Under the pieces are notes generated by a model. That model ran no database searches. It was given only the letters and a program-made list of their open reading frames with translations, and was not told the DNA's origin. From Planococcus salinus (GTDB taxonomy: Bacteria; Bacillota; Bacilli; Bacillales_A; Planococcaceae), in assembly GCF_003719725.1 (NCBI RefSeq), contig NZ_RIAX01000002.1, positions 124,001 through 188,000 of the forward strand: DNA of 64,000 nt. The letters run 5' to 3'. Of this stretch, positions 1 through 9,349 are shown piece after piece. How positions within the stretch are numbered: the first letter of the stretch is position 1; every line of letters begins with the position of its first letter. A program made the translations under genes and the position numbers.

Positions 1-1468
1 CCGTAAAATCGGCGTCAAACCCTTGCAGTATTTTGCCGCGCTCCTGTTCTTTGCAGATTGCCGCCGCGCTTCCCGCCGTATAAAGCCCGACAGCTTCATA
101 CATTGTCAGCTTTTCGTACGGCATATAACCATCATGCGTTTCAGTAGGTTTTCTTCTGGTCACCGCCGCATAAATGCCAAGCAGCGGATCCACGTCTTCA
201 ATCGGAGCATCAGAGCCTCCAGCACAAATCAGGCCCTCGTCCAAAAAGCGTTTCCATGTATAAGCCCAATTGATCCGCTCTTCGCCCAGCCGTTCAATGA
301 CCCAGGGAAAATCAGATGTCACGAAACTCGGCTGCAGATCAAGAACCACATCGATTTTCTGAAGACGTCCAATCAAATCCGGCCGTACCACCATGGCATG
401 GATCAAACGGTCACGTTTGCCGGCAGGCACCGGGTGTGCTTCAATCGCTTCCACTGCTTTTTCAACCGCCAAATCCCCGATAACATGAATAGCGACGGCT
501 TCGTTGTGGCTTCGCGCAAGCGCAACCAGCCGCTTAAGTTCATCATCGGAATGGATTGCCACGCCGCTTGTTGACGGATCATCGTTATACGGCTTACTGA
601 GCAACGCCGTCTTCCCGCCGATCGAACCGTCCGCAAAAATTTTCATCGGACCGGGGTCGATGAAAGGCTCCTTGTACTCTCCACCTGCAACCATCTCTTC
701 AAAAACGGCATGCGCCCTCAATAAATGTGCCCGGAATTTCAACTCTTCTCCAATGACGTTCCGGAACGCTTGAAGAGGTTTTGAATAATGCCCGTAATAG
801 CCCATATCTTCCGTGTGGGCTCCCGTCAATCCAAGAGACAGCAGATTTTCCACCGATGTCCGCAAAGCCCGGCTTAAATACTCGACGCTGACCTCCGGCA
901 CCTGATTTGCCACAAGGTCCTGTGCTGCGTCCAGCAGGTACCCTGTAGGCTCGCCGTCCGCGTCTCTTACAATAACTCCGCCTTCTGGATCAGGACTGTC
1001 CTTTGTAATCCCCGCCAGTTCCAGGGCACGGGAGTTCGCCAGTACGGCATGACGGCAAACCCGTTTCAGCATCATCGGTGACCGGCTGATGTCATCGAGC
1101 TCCGTTCTGTGGAAGATCTTGCGGTCAGGGAAATTGTTTTCATTCCATCCCTCGCCGATAAACCATTCATCTTCCGCAAGATCCACAGTGGAACGAATCA
1201 ATTGTTCTTTCATAGCTTCTGAAGAGTCGATTTTCGATAAATCGACACGCAATAATTTTTCGCCGTGTCCAATAACATGCATATGACTGTCCACGAATCC
1301 TGGATAAAGCGCTTTCCCTTTCAAGTCGACTTTCCGGTCCGCTTCTTTCTGTAACTCCTCATATGTACCTGTTTTCATTATTTTTCCACCCGACACCAGT
1401 AGCGCGTCAACGGTATCGCCTTCTGCCGCCATCGTATAGATCGTCCCGCCATGCCATAACGTTTTCAT
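1..1468 (-). CDS. Amidohydrolase, YtcJ-like (Amidohydro_3), 3' end cut by window
   Basis: Zinc-type amidohydrolase of the YtcJ/NfdA-like family, probably cytoplasmic; substrate unknown. The frame runs open from an ATG at 1468 to the window edge, giving about 489 residues. The ATG is preceded by a good AAGGAGTG ribosome site. The N-terminus (MKTLWHGGTIYTM) leads into the metal-binding DSHMHV motif at about residue 65, and further on come IHVIGD and GSDAPIED segments typical of the family. The last visible residues (GKILQGFDADFTV) match the usual family end, so only a few tens of residues are missing. It is divergent from the CNNM transporter. Family confidence is high; substrate is not assignable. 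Confidence 0.85.
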   Translation of the reverse strand, partial: MKTLWHGGTIYTMAAEGDTVDALLVSGGKIMKTGTYEELQKEADRKVDLKGKALYPGFVDSHMHVIGHGEKLLRVDLSKIDSSEAMKEQLIRSTVDLAEDEWFIGEGWNENNFPDRKIFHRTELDDISRSPMMLKRVCRHAVLANSRALELAGITKDSPDPEGGVIVRDADGEPTGYLLDAAQDLVANQVPEVSVEYLSRALRTSVENLLSLGLTGAHTEDMGYYGHYSKPLQAFRNVIGEELKFRAHLLRAHAVFEEMVAGGEYKEPFIDPGPMKIFADGSIGGKTALLSKPYNDDPSTSGVAIHSDDELKRLVALARSHNEAVAIHVIGDLAVEKAVEAIEAHPVPAGKRDRLIHAMVVRPDLIGRLQKIDVVLDLQPSFVTSDFPWVIERLGEERINWAYTWKRFLDEGLICAGGSDAPIEDVDPLLGIYAAVTRRKPTETHDGYMPYEKLTMYEAVGLYTAGSAAAICKEQERGKILQGFDADFT

Positions 1469-1629
1469 AATTTCACTCCTTCTCTCTTTCATCCATCTTA
1501 AATATTTTTTTGGCTGCATACAATAGAAGATAGTCGTTCAACAGCAAAATATTTGATGGATTCGCCTCAAATGCGCAGCAGGTCGGATATATGATATAAT
1601 GTTTTTTATCAAAAGAAAGCAGAGGTGAA

Positions 1630-1646
1630 CCCTCCTGGTCGGAGGG
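1630..1646 (+). promoter_or_regulatory. Hairpin covering the ribosome-binding site of the CNNM gene
   Basis: CCCTCC (1630-1635) is the exact complement of GGAGGG (1641-1646) across a 5-nt loop. GGAGGG is the only plausible Shine-Dalgarno for the TTG start at 1652. Folding would hide it. Whether this regulates translation is inference. Confidence 0.5.
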
Positions 1647-1651
1647 AATAA

Positions 1652-3001
<1,350 letters not shown>

Positions 3002-3020
3002 TTGAAGGGGTTTTTCGTAC

Positions 3021-3953
3021 CTATTTATTTTCATCAAGCAGTGACTTTTCATACTCGAATTTTTTCATCAGCATCTCACCGGAATAACCTTCTTCGATCA
3101 GTCTGGCCAATACCGCTTTTGTCTCATCATCTGCTGCCTCCGGATGTTCTTCCCGGTCAATTTCCACGACATTGTCTTTGTTGGAAATCCAATCGGAAAA
3201 ACTGCCGGTATAAAGCCTGATTTGATCGTGCCCAGTTTCCGTCAGTACCGCAAACAAGCCGGCGGCCGATACGCCGCTGCCGCAATAGACAATTGCCGGC
3301 TCATTCGGCTGGACAACAGACGATAAATCAGAATCCGGTTGGACTTTCCCGTTTTCGACCAGCTGTGCCCAATCATAATTTTTGGCTCCCGGAATTCGTC
3401 CGGCGACCGGGTCAATCGGTTCGTTTTTCCCGGCATAACGTTCCGCAGACCGGGCGTCCAGCAACACACCTAAATCTTTTCCATTTATAACACTCTTTAC
3501 ATCTTCTTGAGTGGCGTAAATCGCTTCATTGAACTCAGGAGTAATTTCAGATCGCGGATATTTCGGGATTTCATTGTCTGTATCGATTCCCTGGTTTTTC
3601 AATTGCTCAAAGCCATTCCGGTCGATATAGACATTTTCAAACCCTGCATACTTCAACAGCCACCACGCTCGGGCGGCATATGCAGAGCCTCCCTGGTCAT
3701 AAACAACGATGGAGTCATCGCGGTCCAAGCCGCTTTGGCGGAATAACTCGGTCAATTGTTCTTTTGACGGCATCGGATGGCGCCCTTCTGCCGACGACAT
3801 GTCTGACAGATCCTGGCCCAAGTCCCAGAACACAGCCCCTTTGACATGTTCTGTTTCATAGAGTTCGCGGCCCACCTTCGGGTTTCCTAAATCATAACGT
3901 GCATCGATCCATCTATAGTTTTCTGTATCGGTCGTTTCGATAAAGACTTTCAT
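3021..3953 (-). CDS. Thiosulfate/3-mercaptopyruvate sulfurtransferase (two rhodanese domains)
   Basis: Transfers sulfur to thiophilic acceptors through an active-site cysteine persulfide. The 310 residues form two rhodanese domains: an inactive N-terminal one (about 5-125) and a catalytic one (about 140-265). The active loop is CGSGVSAA with Cys224; CGSG(V/T) is the mercaptopyruvate sulfurtransferase type rather than the CRKGVT loop of classical rhodanese. An acidic, charged tail of about 40 residues follows. It starts 3 bp after the dynA stop, so the two are probably cotranscribed. Substrate choice from the loop is inference. Confidence 0.88.
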   Translation of the reverse strand: MKVFIETTDTENYRWIDARYDLGNPKVGRELYETEHVKGAVFWDLGQDLSDMSSAEGRHPMPSKEQLTELFRQSGLDRDDSIVVYDQGGSAYAARAWWLLKYAGFENVYIDRNGFEQLKNQGIDTDNEIPKYPRSEITPEFNEAIYATQEDVKSVINGKDLGVLLDARSAERYAGKNEPIDPVAGRIPGAKNYDWAQLVENGKVQPDSDLSSVVQPNEPAIVYCGSGVSAAGLFAVLTETGHDQIRLYTGSFSDWISNKDNVVEIDREEHPEAADDETKAVLARLIEEGYSGEMLMKKFEYEKSLLDENK

Positions 3954-3956
3954 ATC

Positions 3957-6900
3957 CTACACCCTTTCATGAACAAGATTTGAGTAGCGGTCTTTCCAGT
4001 CAATCAGTTTTTCCTGTTCTTGAAGAACAGTGCGCTCCGAATCGATCTGATCGACTGCCTGTCTCATGATATGCTGACGGAGACCTTCCGCTTCCTGTTC
4101 GATCCAAAACTCGGCCCATTCGGCAAGACCGGCTTTTTCCATTTCCAAATAGCGGAGTGCATCCGGTTCCATTAATGCCTGCAGAGCGTCCCGCAGTTTT
4201 TCTTTTTCGTTCTTTTCAAAAAAACTTTTGTTGTTTTTATAATAAGATTTAACGGAGGCATAATTTGCCTGTTCAAATGGTCTGCCCACATCCAATAAGG
4301 TGGCTTCTTCCACTTCGTATGGAGTAAATGAAAAATCTTTGTTAAGTTCCTTTAATTTATTGGTATCGTCCTTGAAACGGCTTCCGATTTTCTTTTCAAT
4401 AAATTGAGCAAGACGGAAATTCGTCACCCGCAGTTCCTGCTGGAAATCAAAAGCGGTCATGTCTTTTATTTCCTGCAGAGCATGGTCCAGTGCCTGTTGA
4501 GCTGATTTGTTGTTGAAAACCGATGGATTGAAGGCCTCTTTGAAAAAGTCATTGAAGCGGTAAAATACGCGCTGATTAACGTAATACAACAGCTCATCGA
4601 GTTCCTGTTTCGCTTCTTTTGTCAAAAGCTGTGCCACTGAAGAGCTGAACATAATGCGCAATTGCTGTTCCAGACGCTTGAGTTCTTCCAGCCGTTCATC
4701 TTTCCGCAACAGGTTCTTTTCCGTCTGCTCTATCAATGCCTGCAGCCGGCTGATCGCTTTTTGTTCTTCTTCCGCGAGCGATTGTACAGCCATGCCTTTC
4801 AGTTCTTCACGCAGGAAATAATGGAAAGCTTGTTCAAAGTCGGCCATACCAGACGCCTCTCTGTCTTTCAGTGCCTGCAGACTGGAAACACCAAACAGCC
4901 GCGGAAAGCGGATGCCGAACCGCTGAAGCTCGTCCTGGACATAGGTAATGACCGCTTGTTTTTCCTGCTCGTCATTTGCCAGGTCGATGGCGTTGACGAC
5001 AAAGAACATTTTATCCATTTCAAATGCATCTTTCACGCGTCCGAGCTGAATCAGGAACTCCCTGTCGGCACGGGCAAAAGCATGGTTGTAATACGTAATG
5101 AACAAAATGGCATCCGCATTCCGGATGTATTCAAATGCCACATTGGTATGGCGGGCGTTAATCGAGTCAGCTCCCGGTGTATCCACAAGCGTGACGCCAT
5201 TGCGGGTCAGCTCGCAATCATAGTAAAAATCGATTTCATCCACAAAGCAGCTTCTTTGTTCTTTCGCCACATACAGCCCGAATTCTTCCCTGTCGACACG
5301 GAGAGTTTCACCCATGTGCTGCTTGAAATCCGGATACCCTTTCTGAAAAGCGGTGATGAACGATTTATGCATGTGCTGTTCCGCCGCTTCGATCTCCGGT
5401 AAAGCTCCCGCCTTTTCAAATGCTTCATCCAGTGACTGCACAGCCATGCCGAGTGCCCGAAACGAATTCTGCACATCTTCCGTCATTTGGGAGAGGGTTT
5501 TTAAACGGACATCCGCAGTTTCATGCGGTCGGTCTGCTGCAACAGGACGGATCCGGTTGATGGTGGCCGTTGTCGGGTTTGGTGATACCGGCAACACCGA
5601 CTCACCCATCAATGCATTGGAAAAAGAAGATTTCCCAGCACTGAAAGCGCCGAACAAAGCGATGGTGAATTCCTGGTTTTCCAGCCGTGACGCTTTCCGT
5701 TTCAAATATTGTGCAGTTTCCGCAAATCCTTTGATCGGTTCAATCGTCTCGGAAGTCTGTTTTACACGCGCCACCGTCTGGTGTTCGTCAAAGTTTCCGT
5801 ATGCCGCTTTTTCCGGCTGTTGCAGCTGCTCCGCTTCCTGCGTTTGCTTTTCTTCCAGCATGGAAACGTCGAATTCGGTCATATCCTCGACCGACACCTG
5901 GAAGTCAGACTGCCAGCGGCTCATCTTTTCCTCAGCCGCCGCTTGTTGTTTCGGCAGCATTGCAGAAAAGGATTGTTTCACTTTGGCAATCCGGCGATCC
6001 ATTTCTTCCAGCGTTTGAATGGCCAGAAGCTTCTGGTTCAACTGTTCCGACTTCATGTCCATTTCGGTTGCAGCGTCATCCGACACTGTTTCAAATTTCT
6101 GCTGTTGCGCTTTTTTCCAGCTTTCCGTCTCGCTGATAAACCATTTTTGTACTGCCGAGCTGACGCTATTGGCGTAATTCAATACGGTATCACCTGTCAG
6201 CCCTGCTCCTTTGGGAATCTGGTTTTCCACCACTGAAAACGGCACATCAAAAACCATGTCATCAATGACAAGGGATTCTTCATCCGTCAGTAAACCGGCG
6301 TCTTTCAATGAAGCTTTCATCAGCTTCTTCAAATGAGTGGTGATTTGGGAAGACACAACGGAAGACAACCGTTCATCCACTTCCTGTTTTCTGGCATTCC
6401 GTTCTTCTTCCGTCTTTTTGCCGCTGAACAAAATCCCCACTTTAAAATTCGGCTGAACCGATTCCAAGTAGTTTTTCAATGCGTTCCGGAGTTCGTAGGG
6501 CATGATATTGGCGTTTTCCAGCAGGTCTTTTCGGTTTTTTTCAAAATCTGTCTGCCAGTTTTCAAAATCAAGAACCGACAGTCGGCGTTCAACCGCTTCG
6601 CTTTCTGTTTTCAGCTCTTCCCGATTTTCCCATTCCTCTTCGCTCAGCACTGCTGAGAACGCCTGCAAGCTTTCAATTTTTTCATCTTCCAAAAAACGTA
6701 GATGTTCGTCTTTCAACTGGTTCAGAGCTGATTGGGCTGCTGTCCCGATGTGACCCTGCCAATTTTCCATGGAAGAAGAAACCAGCTGCTTTACTTGCTC
6801 AAAATCATTATGAGGATGAGAAAAATCCTTCAACGATGTAAAAAAGATTCCTTTCGGCACAACGCCCCATTGTGCAAACGATTCATGGACCGTTTGTTTG

Positions 6901-7538
6901 AATTCCGAAAAACTCATTTCCCGCTCCTGGTGTTTATCAATTTGATTGACCACTAGGTAAAGATCGGTGTATTTTTGCAGTTCCTGTGTAAAATTAAAAT
7001 TCAATTCGGATTGTACATGGTTGTAATCCATGACGTAAAAAACCATATCCGCCACATGCAGCGCCGATTCGGTCGACATTCTGTGCGCGTCATCGGTTGA
7101 ATCGACTCCCGGTGTGTCCATGACGGTGATATTTTCCGGCAATACGGATGCTTTGTGGCCGATGTCGACTTGCGTAACATCACCGCTTTTGCAGAAAGCT
7201 TTGACTGCTTCAAAATCGTAATTTTCGGGAAAATAAACCGGCTTTTCATGAGTCCTGTTAACGATGGCATAATCCGTCTCCGCTTTTTGCACATTTACAA
7301 TATTGGCGCTCGTCGGAATCGGGCTGGAAGGCAATAATGTTTCACCCGTCAAAGCATTGATCATCGACGATTTTCCGGAAGAAAAATGGCCGGCAAATCC
7401 GATGATAAAATTATTTTTCAGTATCTTTTTCGCGAACAGTTCCGCTTTTGCTGCGCGTTCGGTGTCTTCGTTTTCTTCAAAAATCTGGTGCAACCGTGCT
7501 GTTTCGATTAATTCCTGTTGATGGTCAAGAGCTGTCAT
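3957..7538 (-). CDS. dynA: Double dynamin-like GTPase DynA (YpbR)
   Basis: Bacterial dynamin fused from two tandem dynamin units in one polypeptide. The first G1 motif GHFSSGKSS lies at about residues 50-58 with switch VMDTPGVDSTDD; the second, GAFSAGKSS, lies near 630 with LVDTPGADS. Between and after are long helical, coiled-coil-prone stretches. In B. subtilis DynA tethers and fuses membranes and supports membrane repair and phage tolerance. The open frame reaches 7592, but the ATG at 7538 has a GAAGGGGA ribosome site and gives 1193 residues, the length I recall for B. subtilis DynA. It is divergent from the small membrane protein gene and followed by the sulfurtransferase. Confidence 0.95.
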   Translation of the reverse strand: MTALDHQQELIETARLHQIFEENEDTERAAKAELFAKKILKNNFIIGFAGHFSSGKSSMINALTGETLLPSSPIPTSANIVNVQKAETDYAIVNRTHEKPVYFPENYDFEAVKAFCKSGDVTQVDIGHKASVLPENITVMDTPGVDSTDDAHRMSTESALHVADMVFYVMDYNHVQSELNFNFTQELQKYTDLYLVVNQIDKHQEREMSFSEFKQTVHESFAQWGVVPKGIFFTSLKDFSHPHNDFEQVKQLVSSSMENWQGHIGTAAQSALNQLKDEHLRFLEDEKIESLQAFSAVLSEEEWENREELKTESEAVERRLSVLDFENWQTDFEKNRKDLLENANIMPYELRNALKNYLESVQPNFKVGILFSGKKTEEERNARKQEVDERLSSVVSSQITTHLKKLMKASLKDAGLLTDEESLVIDDMVFDVPFSVVENQIPKGAGLTGDTVLNYANSVSSAVQKWFISETESWKKAQQQKFETVSDDAATEMDMKSEQLNQKLLAIQTLEEMDRRIAKVKQSFSAMLPKQQAAAEEKMSRWQSDFQVSVEDMTEFDVSMLEEKQTQEAEQLQQPEKAAYGNFDEHQTVARVKQTSETIEPIKGFAETAQYLKRKASRLENQEFTIALFGAFSAGKSSFSNALMGESVLPVSPNPTTATINRIRPVAADRPHETADVRLKTLSQMTEDVQNSFRALGMAVQSLDEAFEKAGALPEIEAAEQHMHKSFITAFQKGYPDFKQHMGETLRVDREEFGLYVAKEQRSCFVDEIDFYYDCELTRNGVTLVDTPGADSINARHTNVAFEYIRNADAILFITYYNHAFARADREFLIQLGRVKDAFEMDKMFFVVNAIDLANDEQEKQAVITYVQDELQRFGIRFPRLFGVSSLQALKDREASGMADFEQAFHYFLREELKGMAVQSLAEEEQKAISRLQALIEQTEKNLLRKDERLEELKRLEQQLRIMFSSSVAQLLTKEAKQELDELLYYVNQRVFYRFNDFFKEAFNPSVFNNKSAQQALDHALQEIKDMTAFDFQQELRVTNFRLAQFIEKKIGSRFKDDTNKLKELNKDFSFTPYEVEEATLLDVGRPFEQANYASVKSYYKNNKSFFEKNEKEKLRDALQALMEPDALRYLEMEKAGLAEWAEFWIEQEAEGLRQHIMRQAVDQIDSERTVLQEQEKLIDWKDRYSNLVHERV

Positions 7539-7591
7539 ATTGGTATCCCCTTCTTCACATACTTCTTTTATCATATCATTTTTCCCGCTCA

Positions 7592-7633
7592 ACTAAAAAC
7601 ATCCTTTCTAATTCGGGACAGGATGTTTTTAGT
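7592..7633. repeat. 14-bp perfect inverted repeat in the dynA upstream region
   Basis: ACTAAAAACATCCT (7592-7605) is repeated as its exact complement at 7620-7633 around a 14-nt spacer. It lies 54 bp upstream of the dynA start and would fold in the dynA leader. It ends in five T on both strands, so it could be an attenuator, a relic terminator or an operator. Function unknown. Confidence 0.6.
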
Positions 7634-7782
7634 CCAGCAATCCTTTAGGATGAAATCACTGGTAAAGGCTTTATCAGAAATAGGAATTCAATACCAAATA
7701 AGGCAACTTATGATACACTTAGGGTATCGAAGTTTACGAAATATTCGTTATAACTAATTTTCAGCTGGAGTGGAGGGATGTT

Positions 7783-7956
7783 TTGAGTAACTTCTTGAAG
7801 AGATTGCTTGTAGGTCTTGCAGGGGTTGGTATAGGGTTAGCAATCGTCAGCTTCATACGAAGCGGAGAAATCGATTGGTATACACTCGGGTTTTTTCTTG
7901 CGTTAATCGGCTTGATTTTATTGTTTAGATTAGGAATAAGTTTATATGAAAAATGA
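7783..7956 (+). CDS. Small two-helix membrane protein, unknown
   Basis: A 57-residue frame starting with TTG at 7783, preceded by a strong GGAGGG site at about 7 nt. The upstream ATG at 7779 runs into an immediate stop, so the TTG is the only start that fits. The protein begins MSNFLKRLLVGLAGVGIG and has two hydrophobic segments, about residues 7-24 and 33-52, separated by a short polar turn (RSGEIDWY), and ends in a charged tail. A strong terminator follows at 8013, supporting a real one-gene unit. It is divergent from dynA. I do not recognise the family; a membrane location is the only safe inference. Confidence 0.7.
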   Translation: MSNFLKRLLVGLAGVGIGLAIVSFIRSGEIDWYTLGFFLALIGLILLFRLGISLYEK

Positions 7957-8012
7957 AAACTCCTGTGGAGCATTTGTTGGGTACATTGGTTGAAGCCATC
8001 TTCAGAAAAAGG

Positions 8013-8044
8013 AAAAGGACTTCCATTTCCATGGAAGTCCTTTT
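8013..8044 (+). terminator. Terminator of the small membrane protein gene
   Basis: GGACTTCCAT (8017-8026) pairs perfectly with ATGGAAGTCC (8031-8040) over a 4-nt loop, followed by TTTT. Confidence 0.85.
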
Positions 8045-8045
8045 A

Positions 8046-8395
8046 TATATAAGTTGAACAACAGAATGATCCTTTATCTAACGCTTCGGCGCTTTGGACA
8101 AGACTCCCACAATAAGCCGAGAAGATCACTCGTCTTATTGCTCCGTCCAGTCCGGAGACGCGCCGGCGCTGAAAGAAGTCGCTAAAGATATGGAGCAAAA
8201 CAGCGAAGAGTTGCTCGAAGCCTGCGAGGGCAACTCTTTGCGACGAAGCTAGCGAAGCGATGCAGGAGCACGGTTTTGGCAGTAGGCAGCGCGACATCCT
8301 GTCACGCCTACTGCATGACCCACATCCTGTGGGCCCGCAAGCGGAGCTGTTTTGCGGAATATCGATTACTAAAGAGTATTAGTTCAACTTATATA
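8046..8395. mobile_element. MITE-like intergenic element, copy A (350 bp)
   Basis: The element fills most of the 470-bp gene-free gap between 7957 and 8426. It is bounded by perfect 14-bp inverted repeats, TATATAAGTTGAAC (8046-8059) and its complement (8382-8395). It carries no credible reading frame. Both ends, read on the minus strand, match the ends of the element at 30416-30605: AGTTGAACT…TATTCCGCAAA on one side and CCAAAGCG-CCGAAGCG…GTT-AAC on the other. No clear target duplication is visible. The interior has several short GC-rich inverted repeats. It is probably a non-autonomous mobile or bacterial interspersed repeat; the mobilising transposase is unknown. Confidence 0.65.
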
Positions 8396-8426
8396 ATTCT
8401 GATTCATCCAGGTAAAGTAAAAAGAC

Positions 8427-9185
8427 TTACGAAAATCCGTGGATGCTCATGCCACCATCGATAAACAATGTCTGGCCGGTGATGTAGCTGGATGCGTCAG
8501 AAGCCAGGAAGACAGCTGGTGATGCGACTTCCGGCAATTCACCGACGCGTTTCATCGGTGTCACAGCCAGGATGGACTGCAGGTATTCTTCGTCGCTCAG
8601 CAACCCTTCTGTCAGCGGTGTTTTGAAATACCATGGTCCGATGGCGTTGACTCGGATATTGGCGGGCCCCCATTCCATCGCCATGACTTTTGTCATTTGG
8701 ATGATGGCAGCCTTGGACGCCGCATAAATGACGCCGGTCTTGAGTGCCCGTTCGCCGCCCACTGAGCTGACATTGATAATGGACCCGCCGCTGTTCATCT
8801 TTTTCACCGCTTCCTGCGAGAACATAAAGACGCTTTGCGCATTGGTGTCCATGATTTTATGCCACTCCTCATCACTGGCTTGTTCCAACGTGGAACGGAT
8901 GTTCATCCCTGCATTGTTGACCAGTATGTCGATTGATCCAAACCGCTCAGTCGTTTTTTCGACAGCCTGTTGAATCTGCTCGCGATCTGTAATATCGGCC
9001 ACGCTGTAAGCGGTGCGCTCTGTGCCAATTTCCTGCTGCGCCTGCTGCAGATCCGATTCTGTCCGCGCCACCATCATGACGTTGGCCCCCGCTTCTGCCA
9101 TGGCAGAAGCGATCGCTTTTCCAATTCCTTTTCCGGCACCTGTAACGATGGCGGTTTTCCCTTCCAAACTGAATGATTTCAACAT
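8427..9185 (-). CDS. SDR family NAD(P)-dependent oxidoreductase
   Basis: Classical short-chain dehydrogenase of 252 residues. It has the nucleotide-binding TGAGKGIG near residue 15, the NNAG structural motif near 90, catalytic Ser in NVSS and the YxxxK pair in YAASK near 155, and a C-terminal GQTLFIDGG typical of gluconate-5-dehydrogenase-like and glucose/ribitol dehydrogenase-like enzymes. The frame is open to 9254, but the ATG at 9185 has a GGAGGGG site. Substrate cannot be told from sequence. It is a one-gene unit between a terminator at 9284 and the MITE-like element, and is not part of the B. subtilis arrangement here. Confidence 0.88.
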   Translation of the reverse strand: MLKSFSLEGKTAIVTGAGKGIGKAIASAMAEAGANVMMVARTESDLQQAQQEIGTERTAYSVADITDREQIQQAVEKTTERFGSIDILVNNAGMNIRSTLEQASDEEWHKIMDTNAQSVFMFSQEAVKKMNSGGSIINVSSVGGERALKTGVIYAASKAAIIQMTKVMAMEWGPANIRVNAIGPWYFKTPLTEGLLSDEEYLQSILAVTPMKRVGELPEVASPAVFLASDASSYITGQTLFIDGGMSIHGFS

Positions 9186-9283
9186 AAAATCCCCTCCGTT
9201 CTCTATTTTAACCACTTCCATAGCTCCTGTCCAAACGCATTTACAGACTTTCAAAAAAATTGCAAATGATGATCAGTAACCAC

Positions 9284-9313
9284 AAAAAAGCTGACCCCAT
9301 ATTAAGGGTCAGC
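9284..9313 (-). terminator. Terminator of ypvA
   Basis: On the minus strand, GCTGACCC and GGGTCAGC form an 8-bp stem (9290-9297 with 9306-9313) followed by six T. It separates ypvA from the SDR gene. Confidence 0.85.
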
Positions 9314-9349
9314 CGATATTCAATATTTGACTGTTGGATCATTGTGGTT

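Noticed and set aside
23-1286. Several + strand frames at the window start
   Set aside because: All are antisense to the amidohydrolase, which is open over the whole stretch on the minus strand and carries family motifs.
4662-5402. 246-codon open frame on the + strand
   Set aside because: It lies wholly antisense to dynA, whose frame, motifs and length are certain; no ribosome site or recognisable protein.
7720-7730. SigB-like GGGTAT element before the small membrane gene
   Set aside because: No GTTT -35 element at the needed distance.
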